Of a DNA stretch of 15,270 nucleotides, positions 1-7,149 are shown in pieces. The stretch is from Actinomycetales bacterium. Lineage in GTDB: Bacteria; Actinomycetota; Actinomycetes; Actinomycetales; Cellulomonadaceae. Both the position numbers and the translations under genes were made by a program. Location of the stretch: NCBI GenBank assembly GCA_012514545.1, contig JAAZAC010000257.1:1-15270 (forward strand), written 5' to 3'. The notes beneath the pieces were generated by a model. The model had not been told where the DNA came from and searched no databases. It saw only the letters and a program-made list of their open reading frames with translations. Each line of letters opens with the position of its first letter. Position 1 is the stretch's first letter.

Positions 1-3
1 CGA

Positions 4-1182
4 TCAGCGCACCGTCGCGCCGGAGCGGCGCTTGTTGATGAGGTCGAACGCGACCGCGACCAGGAGCACGAGGCCCTTGATCACGGACTGCCACGCCGGG
101 TCGACGCGCATGATCGACAGACCCATGTTCAGCACGCCCATGATGAGCGCACCGACGATGACGCCCGAGACGCGGCCGATGCCGCCGTACACCGACGTGC
201 CACCGATGAAGCACGCGGCGATGGCGTCGAGCTCGTACATGTTGCCCGCGTTGGCGACCGCCGCGCCCGCCTTCGACGTGGTGACCACGCCGGCGACCGA
301 GGCGAGGAGGCCGATGTTCACGAAGATCATGAAGTTCATGCGCTTCGTGTTGACGCCGGACAGGATCGCGGCCTGCAGGTTGCCGCCCATCGCGTACACG
401 TTGCGGCCGAAGACCGTCCGCTGCGTGATGAACGAGTAGACGACGATGAGGACGCCGACGATCACCAGGACGATCGGCGTGCCGCCGCGGCTGCCCGCGA
501 GCACCCACGAGAAGTACCCGATGAGCACGGCGAAGAGCGCGAGCTTCACGACGAGGGCCGTGACCGGCTCGACGTGCAGCTCGTGCCGGCGCAGCGCCGC
601 GCGGGCCCGCAGCTGGCTGACGATCAGCGCGGCGATGACGAGGGCGCCGAACGTCAGCGTGACCACGTCACGGTTGGCGATGTATCCCAGGAAGTTCGTC
701 ACCGAGCCGTTCGAGATCGCGACGAACCCGGGCTCGAAGCCGGCCAGCGTCACGCCGACGAGGACGATCGCGAGGCCGCGGAAGATGAGCATGCCGCCCA
801 GCGTCACGATGAACGCGGGGATCCCGACGTACGCCACCCAGAAGCCCTGCCACGCGCCGACCAGGAGGCCGAACACGAGCGCCGCGAGGACCGCGGCCCA
901 CCAGGGCCAGCCCTCGTGCTTCATGAGGATCGCCACCACGCCGCCGATGAACGCGACGACGGAGCCGACCGACAGGTCGATGTGCCCGGCGATGATGACG
1001 ATCACCATGCCGATGGCGAGGATCATCACGTAGGCGTTCTGCTGGATGAGGCTCGCCACGTTGTTGGGGAGCAGCAGCTTGCCTTCGGTGAGCACCTGGA
1101 ACAGCAGGACGATGACGGCCAGCGCGCCGACGATGCCGTACTGGCGGAGGTTGCCGCCGAAGGTCTCCTTGAGGGTGGTCAC
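4..1182 (-). CDS. mmsB: Multiple-monosaccharide ABC transporter permease (GguB/MmsB type)
   Basis: This is the membrane subunit of a sugar importer; it forms the channel through which sugar delivered by the ChvE-type lipoprotein crosses the membrane. The 392-residue protein is mostly hydrophobic, with roughly ten membrane segments. It carries the family hallmark HIDLSVGSVVAFIGG near residues 67-81 and a Gly-rich GGTSVYGGIGRVSG loop near residues 327-340. A charged cytoplasmic stretch around residues 190-208 is longer than in ribose-type permeases and fits the GguB subgroup. The start is GTG, overlapping the mmsA stop by four bases (1179-1182), with AAGGA about ten bases upstream inside mmsA. 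It is the last visible gene of chvE-mmsA-mmsB. Family membership is firm. The sugar is not shown by this subunit; pentose is inferred from the neighbouring xyl genes. Confidence 0.93.
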   Translation of the reverse strand: MTTLKETFGGNLRQYGIVGALAVIVLLFQVLTEGKLLLPNNVASLIQQNAYVMILAIGMVIVIIAGHIDLSVGSVVAFIGGVVAILMKHEGWPWWAAVLAALVFGLLVGAWQGFWVAYVGIPAFIVTLGGMLIFRGLAIVLVGVTLAGFEPGFVAISNGSVTNFLGYIANRDVVTLTFGALVIAALIVSQLRARAALRRHELHVEPVTALVVKLALFAVLIGYFSWVLAGSRGGTPIVLVIVGVLIVVYSFITQRTVFGRNVYAMGGNLQAAILSGVNTKRMNFMIFVNIGLLASVAGVVTTSKAGAAVANAGNMYELDAIAACFIGGTSVYGGIGRVSGVIVGALIMGVLNMGLSIMRVDPAWQSVIKGLVLLVAVAFDLINKRRSGATVR

Positions 1183-2792
1183 CGGGTCACATCCTTGTCG
1201 TCGCTGGCGCCCTTGTCGGCCATGGTCATGTAGCGCATGAGGTTCTCCTGTGTGGCCTGCTCACGAGGAACCTCGCCGGTCACCCGGCCCTCCGAGATGG
1301 CGTAGATGCGGTCGCACATCCCGATGAGCTCGGGCAGCTCCGACGAGATCATGATCACGGCCTTCCCCGCGTTCGCGAGGCTGTTGATGATCGTGTAGAT
1401 CTCGTACTTCGCCCCGACGTCGATGCCCCGGGTGGGCTCGTCGAGGATGAGGACGTCGGCGTCCGTGAAGATCCACTTGCTGAGGACGACCTTCTGCTGG
1501 TTGCCGCCGGACAGGTTGCCCGCCGTGACGTCGACGCTCGGCGCCTTGATGTTGAGGTCGTCCCGGAAGCGGGACGCCACGCGGGCCTCCGCGCCGCCGT
1601 CGACCACGCCGTACTTGCTCACCTTCTCGAGCGACGCGGCCGCGACGTTCCGCTTGATGTCCGCGAGGAGGTTGAGCCCGTACCGCTTGCGGTCCTCGGT
1701 GGCGTAGGCGATCCCGGCGCGGATGGCGTCGCCGACCGTCGCCGGCGTGACGTCCTTGCCGTCCTTGATGACCCGGCCCGAGATGTTCGTGCCGTAGGTG
1801 CGGCCGAAGAGGCTCATCGCCAGCTCGGTGCGCCCCGCACCCATGAGGCCCGCGAGGCCGACGACCTCGCCGCGCCGCACGTACAGGGAGGCGCCGTCGA
1901 CGACCTTGCGCTCCTGCTGGATCGGGTGGTGCACCGTCCAGTCCTCGATGCGCAGGACCTCCTCGCCGATGTTCGGCGTCCGCTCGGGGAACCGGTGGTC
2001 CATCGAGCGACCGACCATCGCCTTGATGAGGTCCTCCTCGGTGACCTGCTCGGCGTGCATGTCGAAGGTGCGGATCGTCTGGCCGTCGCGGAGGACGGTC
2101 GTGCGGTCCGCGATCCGGAGGATCTCGTTGAGCTTGTGGCTGATGATGATGGCGGTGATGCCCTGGTCGCGGAGCGACTGGATCAGCCGGAGCAGGTTGG
2201 CGCTGTCCTCGTCGTTGAGCGCGGCGGTGGGCTCGTCGAGGATGAGGAGCTTGACTCGCTTGGCGAGCGCCTTCGCGATCTCGACGAGCTGCTGCTTGCC
2301 GACCCCGATGTCGTAGATCATCGTGTCGGGGCTCTCCGCGAGGCCGACCTTCTCGAGCAGCTTCGCCGCCTCCGAGTTGGTGCGACCCCAGTCGATGATG
2401 CCGCGCGAGGCACGCTCGTTGCCGAGGAAGATGTTCTCGGCGATCGAGAGGTACGGGCTGAGCGCCAGCTCCTGGTGGATGATGGCGATCCCGTGGTGCT
2501 CGCTGTCCCGGATGCCGCGGAACTCGACGGGCTTGCCTTCGAAGATGATCTCGCCCTCGTAGGTGCCGTGCGGGTAGACGCCCGAGAGCACCTTCATGAG
2601 CGTGGACTTGCCGGCGCCGTTCTCGCCGCAGATGGCGTGGATCTCGCCGGGGCGGACGTCGATCGACACGTCCTTGAGCGCGACGACGCCGGGGAACGTC
2701 TTGGTGATGGAGCGCATCTCGAGGATGGTGTCGGCGACTGCCGTGGCGGCGCCGCCGCCGGACGCGCCCGAGTGCGCAGGGGATTCGGACAT
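1179..2792 (-). CDS. mmsA: Multiple-monosaccharide ABC transporter ATP-binding protein (GguA/MmsA type)
   Basis: This cytoplasmic ATPase powers the sugar importer. It has 537 residues and two fused nucleotide-binding domains, as usual for sugar importers of this class (XylG, RbsA, GguA). Domain 1 has Walker A GENGAGKST at residues 56-64, a degenerate signature VGKQQLVEI and Walker B LLILDEPTAAL. Domain 2 has the relaxed P-loop AGLMGAGRTELA, a canonical LSGGNQQKV signature and VLILDEPTRGID. Having one degenerate site per domain is normal for the family. The N-terminus carries about 20 Ser/Gly/Ala-rich residues before the first beta strand. The ATG at 2792 has only a weak ribosome site (purine-rich GAAGAGAA too far upstream). 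It lies 113 bases after chvE, across a strong hairpin, and overlaps mmsB by four bases, so translation of the two is probably coupled. Confidence 0.95.
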   Translation of the reverse strand: MSESPAHSGASGGGAATAVADTILEMRSITKTFPGVVALKDVSIDVRPGEIHAICGENGAGKSTLMKVLSGVYPHGTYEGEIIFEGKPVEFRGIRDSEHHGIAIIHQELALSPYLSIAENIFLGNERASRGIIDWGRTNSEAAKLLEKVGLAESPDTMIYDIGVGKQQLVEIAKALAKRVKLLILDEPTAALNDEDSANLLRLIQSLRDQGITAIIISHKLNEILRIADRTTVLRDGQTIRTFDMHAEQVTEEDLIKAMVGRSMDHRFPERTPNIGEEVLRIEDWTVHHPIQQERKVVDGASLYVRRGEVVGLAGLMGAGRTELAMSLFGRTYGTNISGRVIKDGKDVTPATVGDAIRAGIAYATEDRKRYGLNLLADIKRNVAAASLEKVSKYGVVDGGAEARVASRFRDDLNIKAPSVDVTAGNLSGGNQQKVVLSKWIFTDADVLILDEPTRGIDVGAKYEIYTIINSLANAGKAVIMISSELPELIGMCDRIYAISEGRVTGEVPREQATQENLMRYMTMADKGASDDKDVTR

Positions 2793-2820
2793 GATCGACT
2801 CGCGTTCTCTTCGTACCGGG

Positions 2821-2840
2821 GAGGGCCCCGGAGTGCCCTC
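2821..2840. repeat. Small inverted repeat upstream of mmsA
   Basis: The arms GAGGGC (2821-2826) and GCCCTC (2835-2840) are perfectly complementary around an 8-base loop. It lies between the strong chvE-mmsA hairpin and the mmsA start and could fold in the mmsA leader. It is short and GC-rich, so chance is possible in this genome. Confidence 0.3.
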
Positions 2841-2853
2841 AGGCGACCGCGCA

Positions 2854-2891
2854 CCGGCCTGCCCGGCGGCGGGAGCCGCCGGGCAGGCCGG
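2854..2891 (-). other. Intercistronic hairpin between chvE and mmsA
   Basis: The arms CCGGCCTGCCCGGCGGC (2854-2870) and 2875-2891 are perfect 17-bp complements around the four-base loop GGGA. It starts 14 bases after the chvE stop codon. No T-run follows on the minus strand, so it is not a classical intrinsic terminator. In sugar ABC operons a 3' hairpin after the binding-protein gene commonly protects that message and reduces read-through, so that binding protein outnumbers ATPase and permease. That role is inferred here; the perfect hairpin is seen directly. Confidence 0.75.
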
Positions 2892-2905
2892 GCGTCACGG
2901 ACCGG

Positions 2906-4051
2906 TCAGAGACCCAGGTCCTCGGCCGTGTAGAACCCGGACGCGATGAGGGTGTCCTCGATGTTGTCCGCGGTGACGACCGTCGGGTCGATGAGGAACG
3001 TCGGGACGACCTTCACGCCGTTGTCGTAGGTCTCGTTGTCGTTGACCTCGACCTCTTCGCCGTTGACGATCTGCTGGATCATCGTGGCGACCCGCTCGGC
3101 AAGGAGGCGGGTGTCCTTCCAGACCGTCATCGACTGCTTGCCGGCGATGATGTTCAGGACGTTCGCCTGGTCGCCGTCCTGGCCGGTGAGCACGGGCCAG
3201 TCCTCACCCGGGACGTAGCCGGCGCCCTCGAGGGCCTGGGCGATGCCCAGCGCGAGGGAGTCGTTCGGCGAGAGCACGACGTCGAGCTTCGTGCCGCCCG
3301 CGTAGAACGAGTTGAGGCGGTTGGTCATCTCGTCCTGGGCGTCCTCAGAACCCCAGCCGAGGATGCCGATGCTCTGCCACTCGTCGTTGCTGGCCGGCGA
3401 CTTGGCGGACGGCACCACGAGCTTGCCCTCCTTGACGTACGGGAGCAGGACGTCCCACGCGCCGGAGAAGAAGAACTTCGCGTTGTTGTCGTCGGGCGAA
3501 CCGGCGAACGGCTCGAGGTTGAACGGGCCGTCCGCGTTCTCCAGGTCGAGGGCGTCACGGATGAACTCGCCCTGCAGCTGGCCGACGCGGTAGTTGTCGA
3601 ACGTCGCGTAGTAGTCGACGTCCGGCGTCTCGTTGATGAGACGGTCGTACGCGATGACGGTGATGTCCTGGGCCTTCGCCTCGGCCAGGATCGGCGCGAG
3701 CGCGGTGCCGTCGATCGAGGCGATCACAAGGATGTCAGCACCCTCGTTGATCATGTTCTGCAGCTGCGAGATCTGCTGGTCGACCTCGTTGTCCGCGTAC
3801 TGGAGGTTGGTCTCGTAGCCGGCCTCCTCGAGCAGGCCCTGCAGGTGCGAGCCGTCCTTGTTCCACCGCTCGAGGCTCCGGGTGGGCATCGCGATGCCGA
3901 CCAGGATGTCCTCGGGGGCGGCGGTCTCCTCGCCCTGGCCCTCAGTGTCCTGGGCCTCGGGCTCGCGCTCCTGGGAGCACGCCGCGACGCCGGACAGCAG
4001 GATCGCGGCACCGGCGACCGCCGCGATCGTCTTGAACTTGCGCAATGACAT
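2906..4051 (-). CDS. chvE: ChvE-type monosaccharide-binding lipoprotein
   Basis: This extracellular, membrane-anchored receptor captures sugar for MmsAB. The chosen ATG at 4051 gives 381 residues starting MSLRKFKTIAAVAG, with GAAGGG eight bases upstream. A GTG at 4060 is possible but would overlap that ribosome site. Residues 1-24 form a lipoprotein signal peptide with lipobox VAAC, making Cys25 the lipidated residue, followed by an acidic Glu/Gln-rich linker to about residue 47. The mature part matches ChvE closely: VGIAMPTRSLERW, LQYADNEVDQQ, VIASIDGTALAPIL, VIAYDRLI, YYATFDNYRVG, AGSPDDNNAKFF, VLSPNDSLALGI, TGQDGD and a C-terminal NETYDNGVKVVPTFL. ChvE proteins bind several sugars (arabinose, glucose, galactose, xylose); the xyl neighbours make pentose likely here. 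It is first in its operon and transcribed away from xylR. Confidence 0.95.
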   Translation of the reverse strand: MSLRKFKTIAAVAGAAILLSGVAACSQEREPEAQDTEGQGEETAAPEDILVGIAMPTRSLERWNKDGSHLQGLLEEAGYETNLQYADNEVDQQISQLQNMINEGADILVIASIDGTALAPILAEAKAQDITVIAYDRLINETPDVDYYATFDNYRVGQLQGEFIRDALDLENADGPFNLEPFAGSPDDNNAKFFFSGAWDVLLPYVKEGKLVVPSAKSPASNDEWQSIGILGWGSEDAQDEMTNRLNSFYAGGTKLDVVLSPNDSLALGIAQALEGAGYVPGEDWPVLTGQDGDQANVLNIIAGKQSMTVWKDTRLLAERVATMIQQIVNGEEVEVNDNETYDNGVKVVPTFLIDPTVVTADNIEDTLIASGFYTAEDLGL

Positions 4052-4186
4052 CTTCGTCACCCTTCGTCGGGCCCCGGCCCCGGCGGGGGTGCCGGTGGCC
4101 GTCGGCCGATCGTCGTGCGATGCCTGGGAGACCTCAGGCCGCCGTGTCGGCGGTCGTCGGGTTCCCGTGGTCAGTTGACGGCGCCG

Positions 4187-4216
4187 AACGTATGTCGGCG
4201 GGTGCCGACCGCTCAA
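4187..4216 (-). promoter_or_regulatory. Candidate chvE-mmsAB promoter
   Basis: On the minus strand a -35-like TTGAGC (4216-4211) and a -10-like TACGTT (4192-4187, of TAnnnT form) are 18 bases apart, about 135 bases before the chvE start. The 12-base palindrome GGCCGATCGGCC (4217-4228) abuts the -35 box and could be an operator. The fit to consensus is moderate, so this is a prediction only. Confidence 0.35.
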
Positions 4217-4414
4217 GGCCGATCGGCCCCATCCAGGTAACGATGTCATCACAAGTTGAAGACAACGCCTGAAGCGATGGATGGGAGCGTGTGCACGGGG
4301 ACAAAGGTCCCATCATGTGGACGCCGGCGCCAGCCGTCGTCGGGCCCCGCGCCGTCGTCGGACGCCCGTGACGAGGACCGACGGCGGATCCCGGGGGGCA
4401 GCCGCGGAACGAAA

Positions 4415-4476
4415 CGACGCCGGCACCCGCGCCGCCCGGGTCCGAGCGAAGGCCGGGCGCGAGGGTGCCGGCGTCG
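4415..4476 (-). terminator. Probable intrinsic terminator of xylR
   Basis: A perfect 14-bp inverted repeat (4415-4428 CGACGCCGGCACCC; 4463-4476) continues inward through GCGC/GCGC and CCGG/CCGG pairs separated by small bulges. On the minus strand it is followed by TTTCGTTCC (4414-4406), a T-rich tail. It lies about 140 bases after the xylR stop and would insulate the chvE operon from xylR transcription. The stem is seen directly; termination is inferred. Confidence 0.6.
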
Positions 4477-4615
4477 GAAGCAACGAACGCTCGGCTGAGA
4501 TTTGTTGCCGGACTGAACATATCCGGCCCGGCGCCGGTCGTCCAGCATCCGCAGGGGTCTCGGCGCCCTCCGACCGGGTGGACCTTCCTGGTCGGGGGCA
4601 GGCGGAGCCGGCGGG

Positions 4616-5821
4616 TCAGGCGGGCACCCAGGCCGCGGGCTCCTCCACCACGGCCTGCAGCACCTCGAGCGCCGCCCCCGTCATCGCCGGGTACCGGCCC
4701 GCGCGCGCGACGTCGACCTCGACGGCGGCCCAGGGCGCCGTGATGACGCGCCGCTCGAGCTGGGCGAGCACGGCGTCGCGCAGGTAGGGGGCGAGGTCGG
4801 CGTAGATGCCGCCGAGCACCACGCGGTCCACGTCGACGACGTGCACGACGTTCGCGAGCGCGACGCCCAGCGCGGCCCCCGCCCGCTCCAGCGCGGCCAG
4901 GACCCGGGGCTCCCCCGCGCGGGCGGCGGCCACGATGTCGGCGGCCGAGCCGGTCCGCGGCAGCCCCGCGGCCTCGTGCAGCGCGTCCTGGCCCGCGTAG
5001 GACTCGAGCGTGCCGCCCTCGTCGAACGCGCCGGCGGTGCCGAGCGCCATGTGGCCGATCTCGCCGCTCCACCCGTGCCGCCCGCCGAAGATGCGGCCGT
5101 CCAGCACGATCGCGGCGCCGATGCCGACCTCGCCGGAGACGTACACGAAGCTCGCGGGCTCGCCCCGCCGCGCCCGCGCCTCGGCCCGGGCGGCGAGGTT
5201 CGCCTCGTTCGCCAGCCGCGGCGGCATGGCCGCGAGCACGGGGTGCTCCGCCAGGAGGGCGACGACGTCGACGTCGCGCCAGCCCAGGTTCGGCGCCACC
5301 CGCAGCGGCCCCGTCACGCTGTCGACGAGGCCCGGCAGGGCGAGCGCCGTGCCGACGATGACCACGCCGTCGGCGGAGAGGACGGCCAGCACGGGCCCGG
5401 CGAGCGCGGCGAGCCGGCCGAGCACCTCCTCGGGCTCGCTGCCGCGGAAGTCGCCCTCCTCGACGCGCTGCTGCAGCACGTGCCCGCCGAGGTCCACGGC
5501 GCGCACCCCCAGGTAGTCGACGTTGACCTCCATGCCGACGGCGGCCACCGTCCCCTTCGCGGGGGCGAGCGGCACGGCCGGCCGGCCCGCCCGCTGCGCC
5601 GCGACGGGCTCGAGCTCGGCGACGAGGTTCGCGGCGAGCAGCCGGTCGACCAGAGCCGAGACGGTCGCGCGCGTCAGCCCCGTGGCCGCGGCGATGTCCG
5701 CCCGGGAGACCGGCGTCGGCGCGTCGAGCACGTGCCGCAGGGTGAGCGCCAGGTTGTGGTGGCGCAGGGACTCCTGGCGGGCCGCCCGTCCGCCCCCGGA
5801 CGTCGCTCGCGCGGATGCCAT
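4616..5821 (-). CDS. xylR: ROK-family transcriptional regulator, probable XylR
   Basis: This is a DNA-binding repressor of the ROK (repressor/ORF/kinase) family, probably sensing xylose or a related sugar. I chose the ATG at 5821 (401 residues) because GGTAGGG lies eight bases upstream; a GTG at 5845 is in frame but has no such site. Residues 37-62 form a winged helix-turn-helix (SRADIAAATGLTRATVSALVDRL). The rest is the ROK sugar-kinase-like fold with GTALALPGLVD (157-167), GEVGIGAAIVLDG (230-242), GEIGHMALG (253-261) and LGGIY near the C-terminus. The ROK zinc motif (CxCGxxGC after GH) is absent: the segment reads GTAGAFDEGGTLES and I find no cysteine in the protein. It is divergent from xylA with an operator-like element between them. 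The XylR assignment rests on this context. Confidence 0.85.
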   Translation of the reverse strand: MASARATSGGGRAARQESLRHHNLALTLRHVLDAPTPVSRADIAAATGLTRATVSALVDRLLAANLVAELEPVAAQRAGRPAVPLAPAKGTVAAVGMEVNVDYLGVRAVDLGGHVLQQRVEEGDFRGSEPEEVLGRLAALAGPVLAVLSADGVVIVGTALALPGLVDSVTGPLRVAPNLGWRDVDVVALLAEHPVLAAMPPRLANEANLAARAEARARRGEPASFVYVSGEVGIGAAIVLDGRIFGGRHGWSGEIGHMALGTAGAFDEGGTLESYAGQDALHEAAGLPRTGSAADIVAAARAGEPRVLAALERAGAALGVALANVVHVVDVDRVVLGGIYADLAPYLRDAVLAQLERRVITAPWAAVEVDVARAGRYPAMTGAALEVLQAVVEEPAAWVPA

Positions 5822-5851
5822 GTCCTTGACCCTACCGTCCGCCACGGCATA

Positions 5852-5872
5852 AGTTTAGTGGGTCAACAAAAT
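5852..5872. promoter_or_regulatory. Candidate XylR operator in the xylR-xylA gap
   Basis: AGTTTAGT and AACAAAAT are arranged as an imperfect inverted repeat around five bases (GGGTC). This AT-rich island stands out in GC-rich sequence. It resembles the xylose operators of ROK-type XylR proteins, whose half-sites are of AGTTTGTT/AACAAACT form. It lies 31 bases before the xylR ATG and 77 bases before the xylA ATG, so one repressor could control both directions. Symmetry is imperfect (5 of 8 positions match between half-sites). Clear -35/-10 boxes were not identified. Confidence 0.5.
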
Positions 5873-5948
5873 CATCGCGGGCCGCCCGGACCGGGTCGGC
5901 CACGCGCTTGGCCGGAGAGCCGGCCCCGGTTCTCGACGAGGAGACGTC

Positions 5949-7136
5949 ATGGTTCGCAAGCCCACCCCGGAGGACAGGTTCTCGTTCGGTCTGTGGACCG
6001 TCGGCTGGCCCGCCCGCGACCAGTTCGGCGACGCCACGCGCCCCGACCTGGACCCGGTCGAGTCGGTCCACAAGCTCGCCGAGCTCGGCGCCGCCCACGT
6101 GACCTTCCACGACGACGACGTCGTCCCCTTCGGCTCCGACGACGCCGAGCGGCAGCGCATCCTCGAGCGCTTCAAGCAGGCGCTCGCCGACACGGGCATC
6201 ACCGTCGAGATGGTGACGACCAACACCTTCACCCACCCGATGTTCAAGGACGGCGCGTTCACGTCCAACGACCGCCGGGTGCGTCGCTACGCGCTGCGCA
6301 AGATCCTGCGGAACATCGACCTCGCCGCCGAGCTGGGCGCCCAGACGTTCGTCATGTGGGGCGGCCGCGAGGGCGCCGAGTACGACGCCGCCAAGGACCT
6401 CTACGCCGCGCACCAGCGCTACGCCGAGGGCATCGACACCGTCGCGGGCTACATCAAGGAGAAGGGCTACGGCCTGCGGATCGCGCTCGAGCCGAAGCCG
6501 AACGAGCCGCGCGGCGACATCCTCCTGCCGACCGTCGGCCACGCGCTCGCCCTCATCGCCAGGCTCGAGAACGGCGACATCGTCGGCCTCAACCCCGAGG
6601 TGGGCCACGAGCAGATGGCGGGCCTCAACTACACGACGGGCATCGCGCAGGCGCTGTGGGCGGAGAAGCTGTTCCACATCGACCTCAACGGCCAGCGGTC
6701 CATCAAGTACGACCAGGACCTCGTGTTCGGCCACGGCGACCTGTTCAGCGCGTTCGCCACGGTCGACCTGCTCGAGAACGGCTTCCCGAGCGGCGGCCCG
6801 AAGTACACCGGCCCGATCCACTTCGACTACAAGCCGTCGCGCACCGAGGGCATGGCGGGCGTCTGGGAGTCGGCCGAGGCCAACATGGCGACCTACATCC
6901 TGCTCAAGGAGCGCGCGCAGGCGTTCCGCGCCGACCCCGAGGTGCAGGAGGCGCTCGAGGCGTCCGGCGTCTTCGAGCTCGCCAAGCCGACGCTCGACGA
7001 GGGCGAGACGCTCGCCGACTTCCTCGCCAACCGCTCGGCGTACGAGGAGGCCGACGTCACCGCCATGGCGGAGCGCGACTACCACTTCGTCCGCCTCAAC
7101 CAGCTGGCCCTCGAGCACGCGCTCGGCGCCCGCTGA
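5949..7136 (+). CDS. xylA: Xylose isomerase
   Basis: This enzyme converts D-xylose to D-xylulose in the cytoplasm, using two divalent metal ions. The 395-residue protein is the actinobacterial class I form, beginning KPTPEDRFSFGLWTVGW. The catalytic set is intact and, up to residue 257, carries the same numbers as I recall for the Streptomyces enzymes: His54 and Asp57 (VTFHDDD), Glu181 and Lys183 (EPKPNEPRGD), Glu217 and His220 (NPEVGHEQ), Asp245 (HIDLNGQ), Asp255 and Asp257 (KYDQDLVFG). The last metal ligand falls at Asp293 (HFDYKPSRTEG) instead of 287, because about six extra residues (around ENGFPSGGPKYTGP) precede it. The ATG has GAGGAG five bases upstream. It is followed after 13 bases by xylB on the same strand, and the operator-like repeat upstream suggests XylR control. 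Confidence 0.97.
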   Translation: MVRKPTPEDRFSFGLWTVGWPARDQFGDATRPDLDPVESVHKLAELGAAHVTFHDDDVVPFGSDDAERQRILERFKQALADTGITVEMVTTNTFTHPMFKDGAFTSNDRRVRRYALRKILRNIDLAAELGAQTFVMWGGREGAEYDAAKDLYAAHQRYAEGIDTVAGYIKEKGYGLRIALEPKPNEPRGDILLPTVGHALALIARLENGDIVGLNPEVGHEQMAGLNYTTGIAQALWAEKLFHIDLNGQRSIKYDQDLVFGHGDLFSAFATVDLLENGFPSGGPKYTGPIHFDYKPSRTEGMAGVWESAEANMATYILLKERAQAFRADPEVQEALEASGVFELAKPTLDEGETLADFLANRSAYEEADVTAMAERDYHFVRLNQLALEHALGAR

Positions 7137-7149
7137 CCCGGGAGCGACG

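Larger units (their letters stand above)
4052..4615. other. 564-base gene-free region between xylR and chvE
   Basis: I see no credible gene here. The frames that cross it are Arg/Gly/Pro-rich shadows with no ribosome site or recognisable protein. From right to left it holds a strong terminator-like hairpin (4415-4476), an AT-richer stretch near 4480-4526 with two small inverted repeats (GCAACGAA/TTTGTTGC at 4480-4487/4501-4508 and CCGGA/TCCGG at 4508-4512/4522-4526), a second AT-richer stretch near 4231-4270 with the small palindrome GTTGAAGACAAC (4255-4266), the candidate chvE promoter at 4187-4216, and a roughly 130-base leader with a chvE ribosome site. Its length suggests complex control of sugar uptake. 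Confidence 0.6.

Noticed and set aside
4480..4508. Inverted repeat GCAACGAA/TTTGTTGC as a second XylR operator
   Set aside because: The half-sites face the opposite way and are 13 bases apart, unlike the xylR-xylA element; kept only as a note in the intergenic entry.
4249..4548. Possible 99-codon minus-strand gene in the xylR-chvE gap
   Set aside because: Arg/Pro-rich product with no family likeness and no ribosome site; it crosses the terminator-like hairpin and the AT-rich islands.
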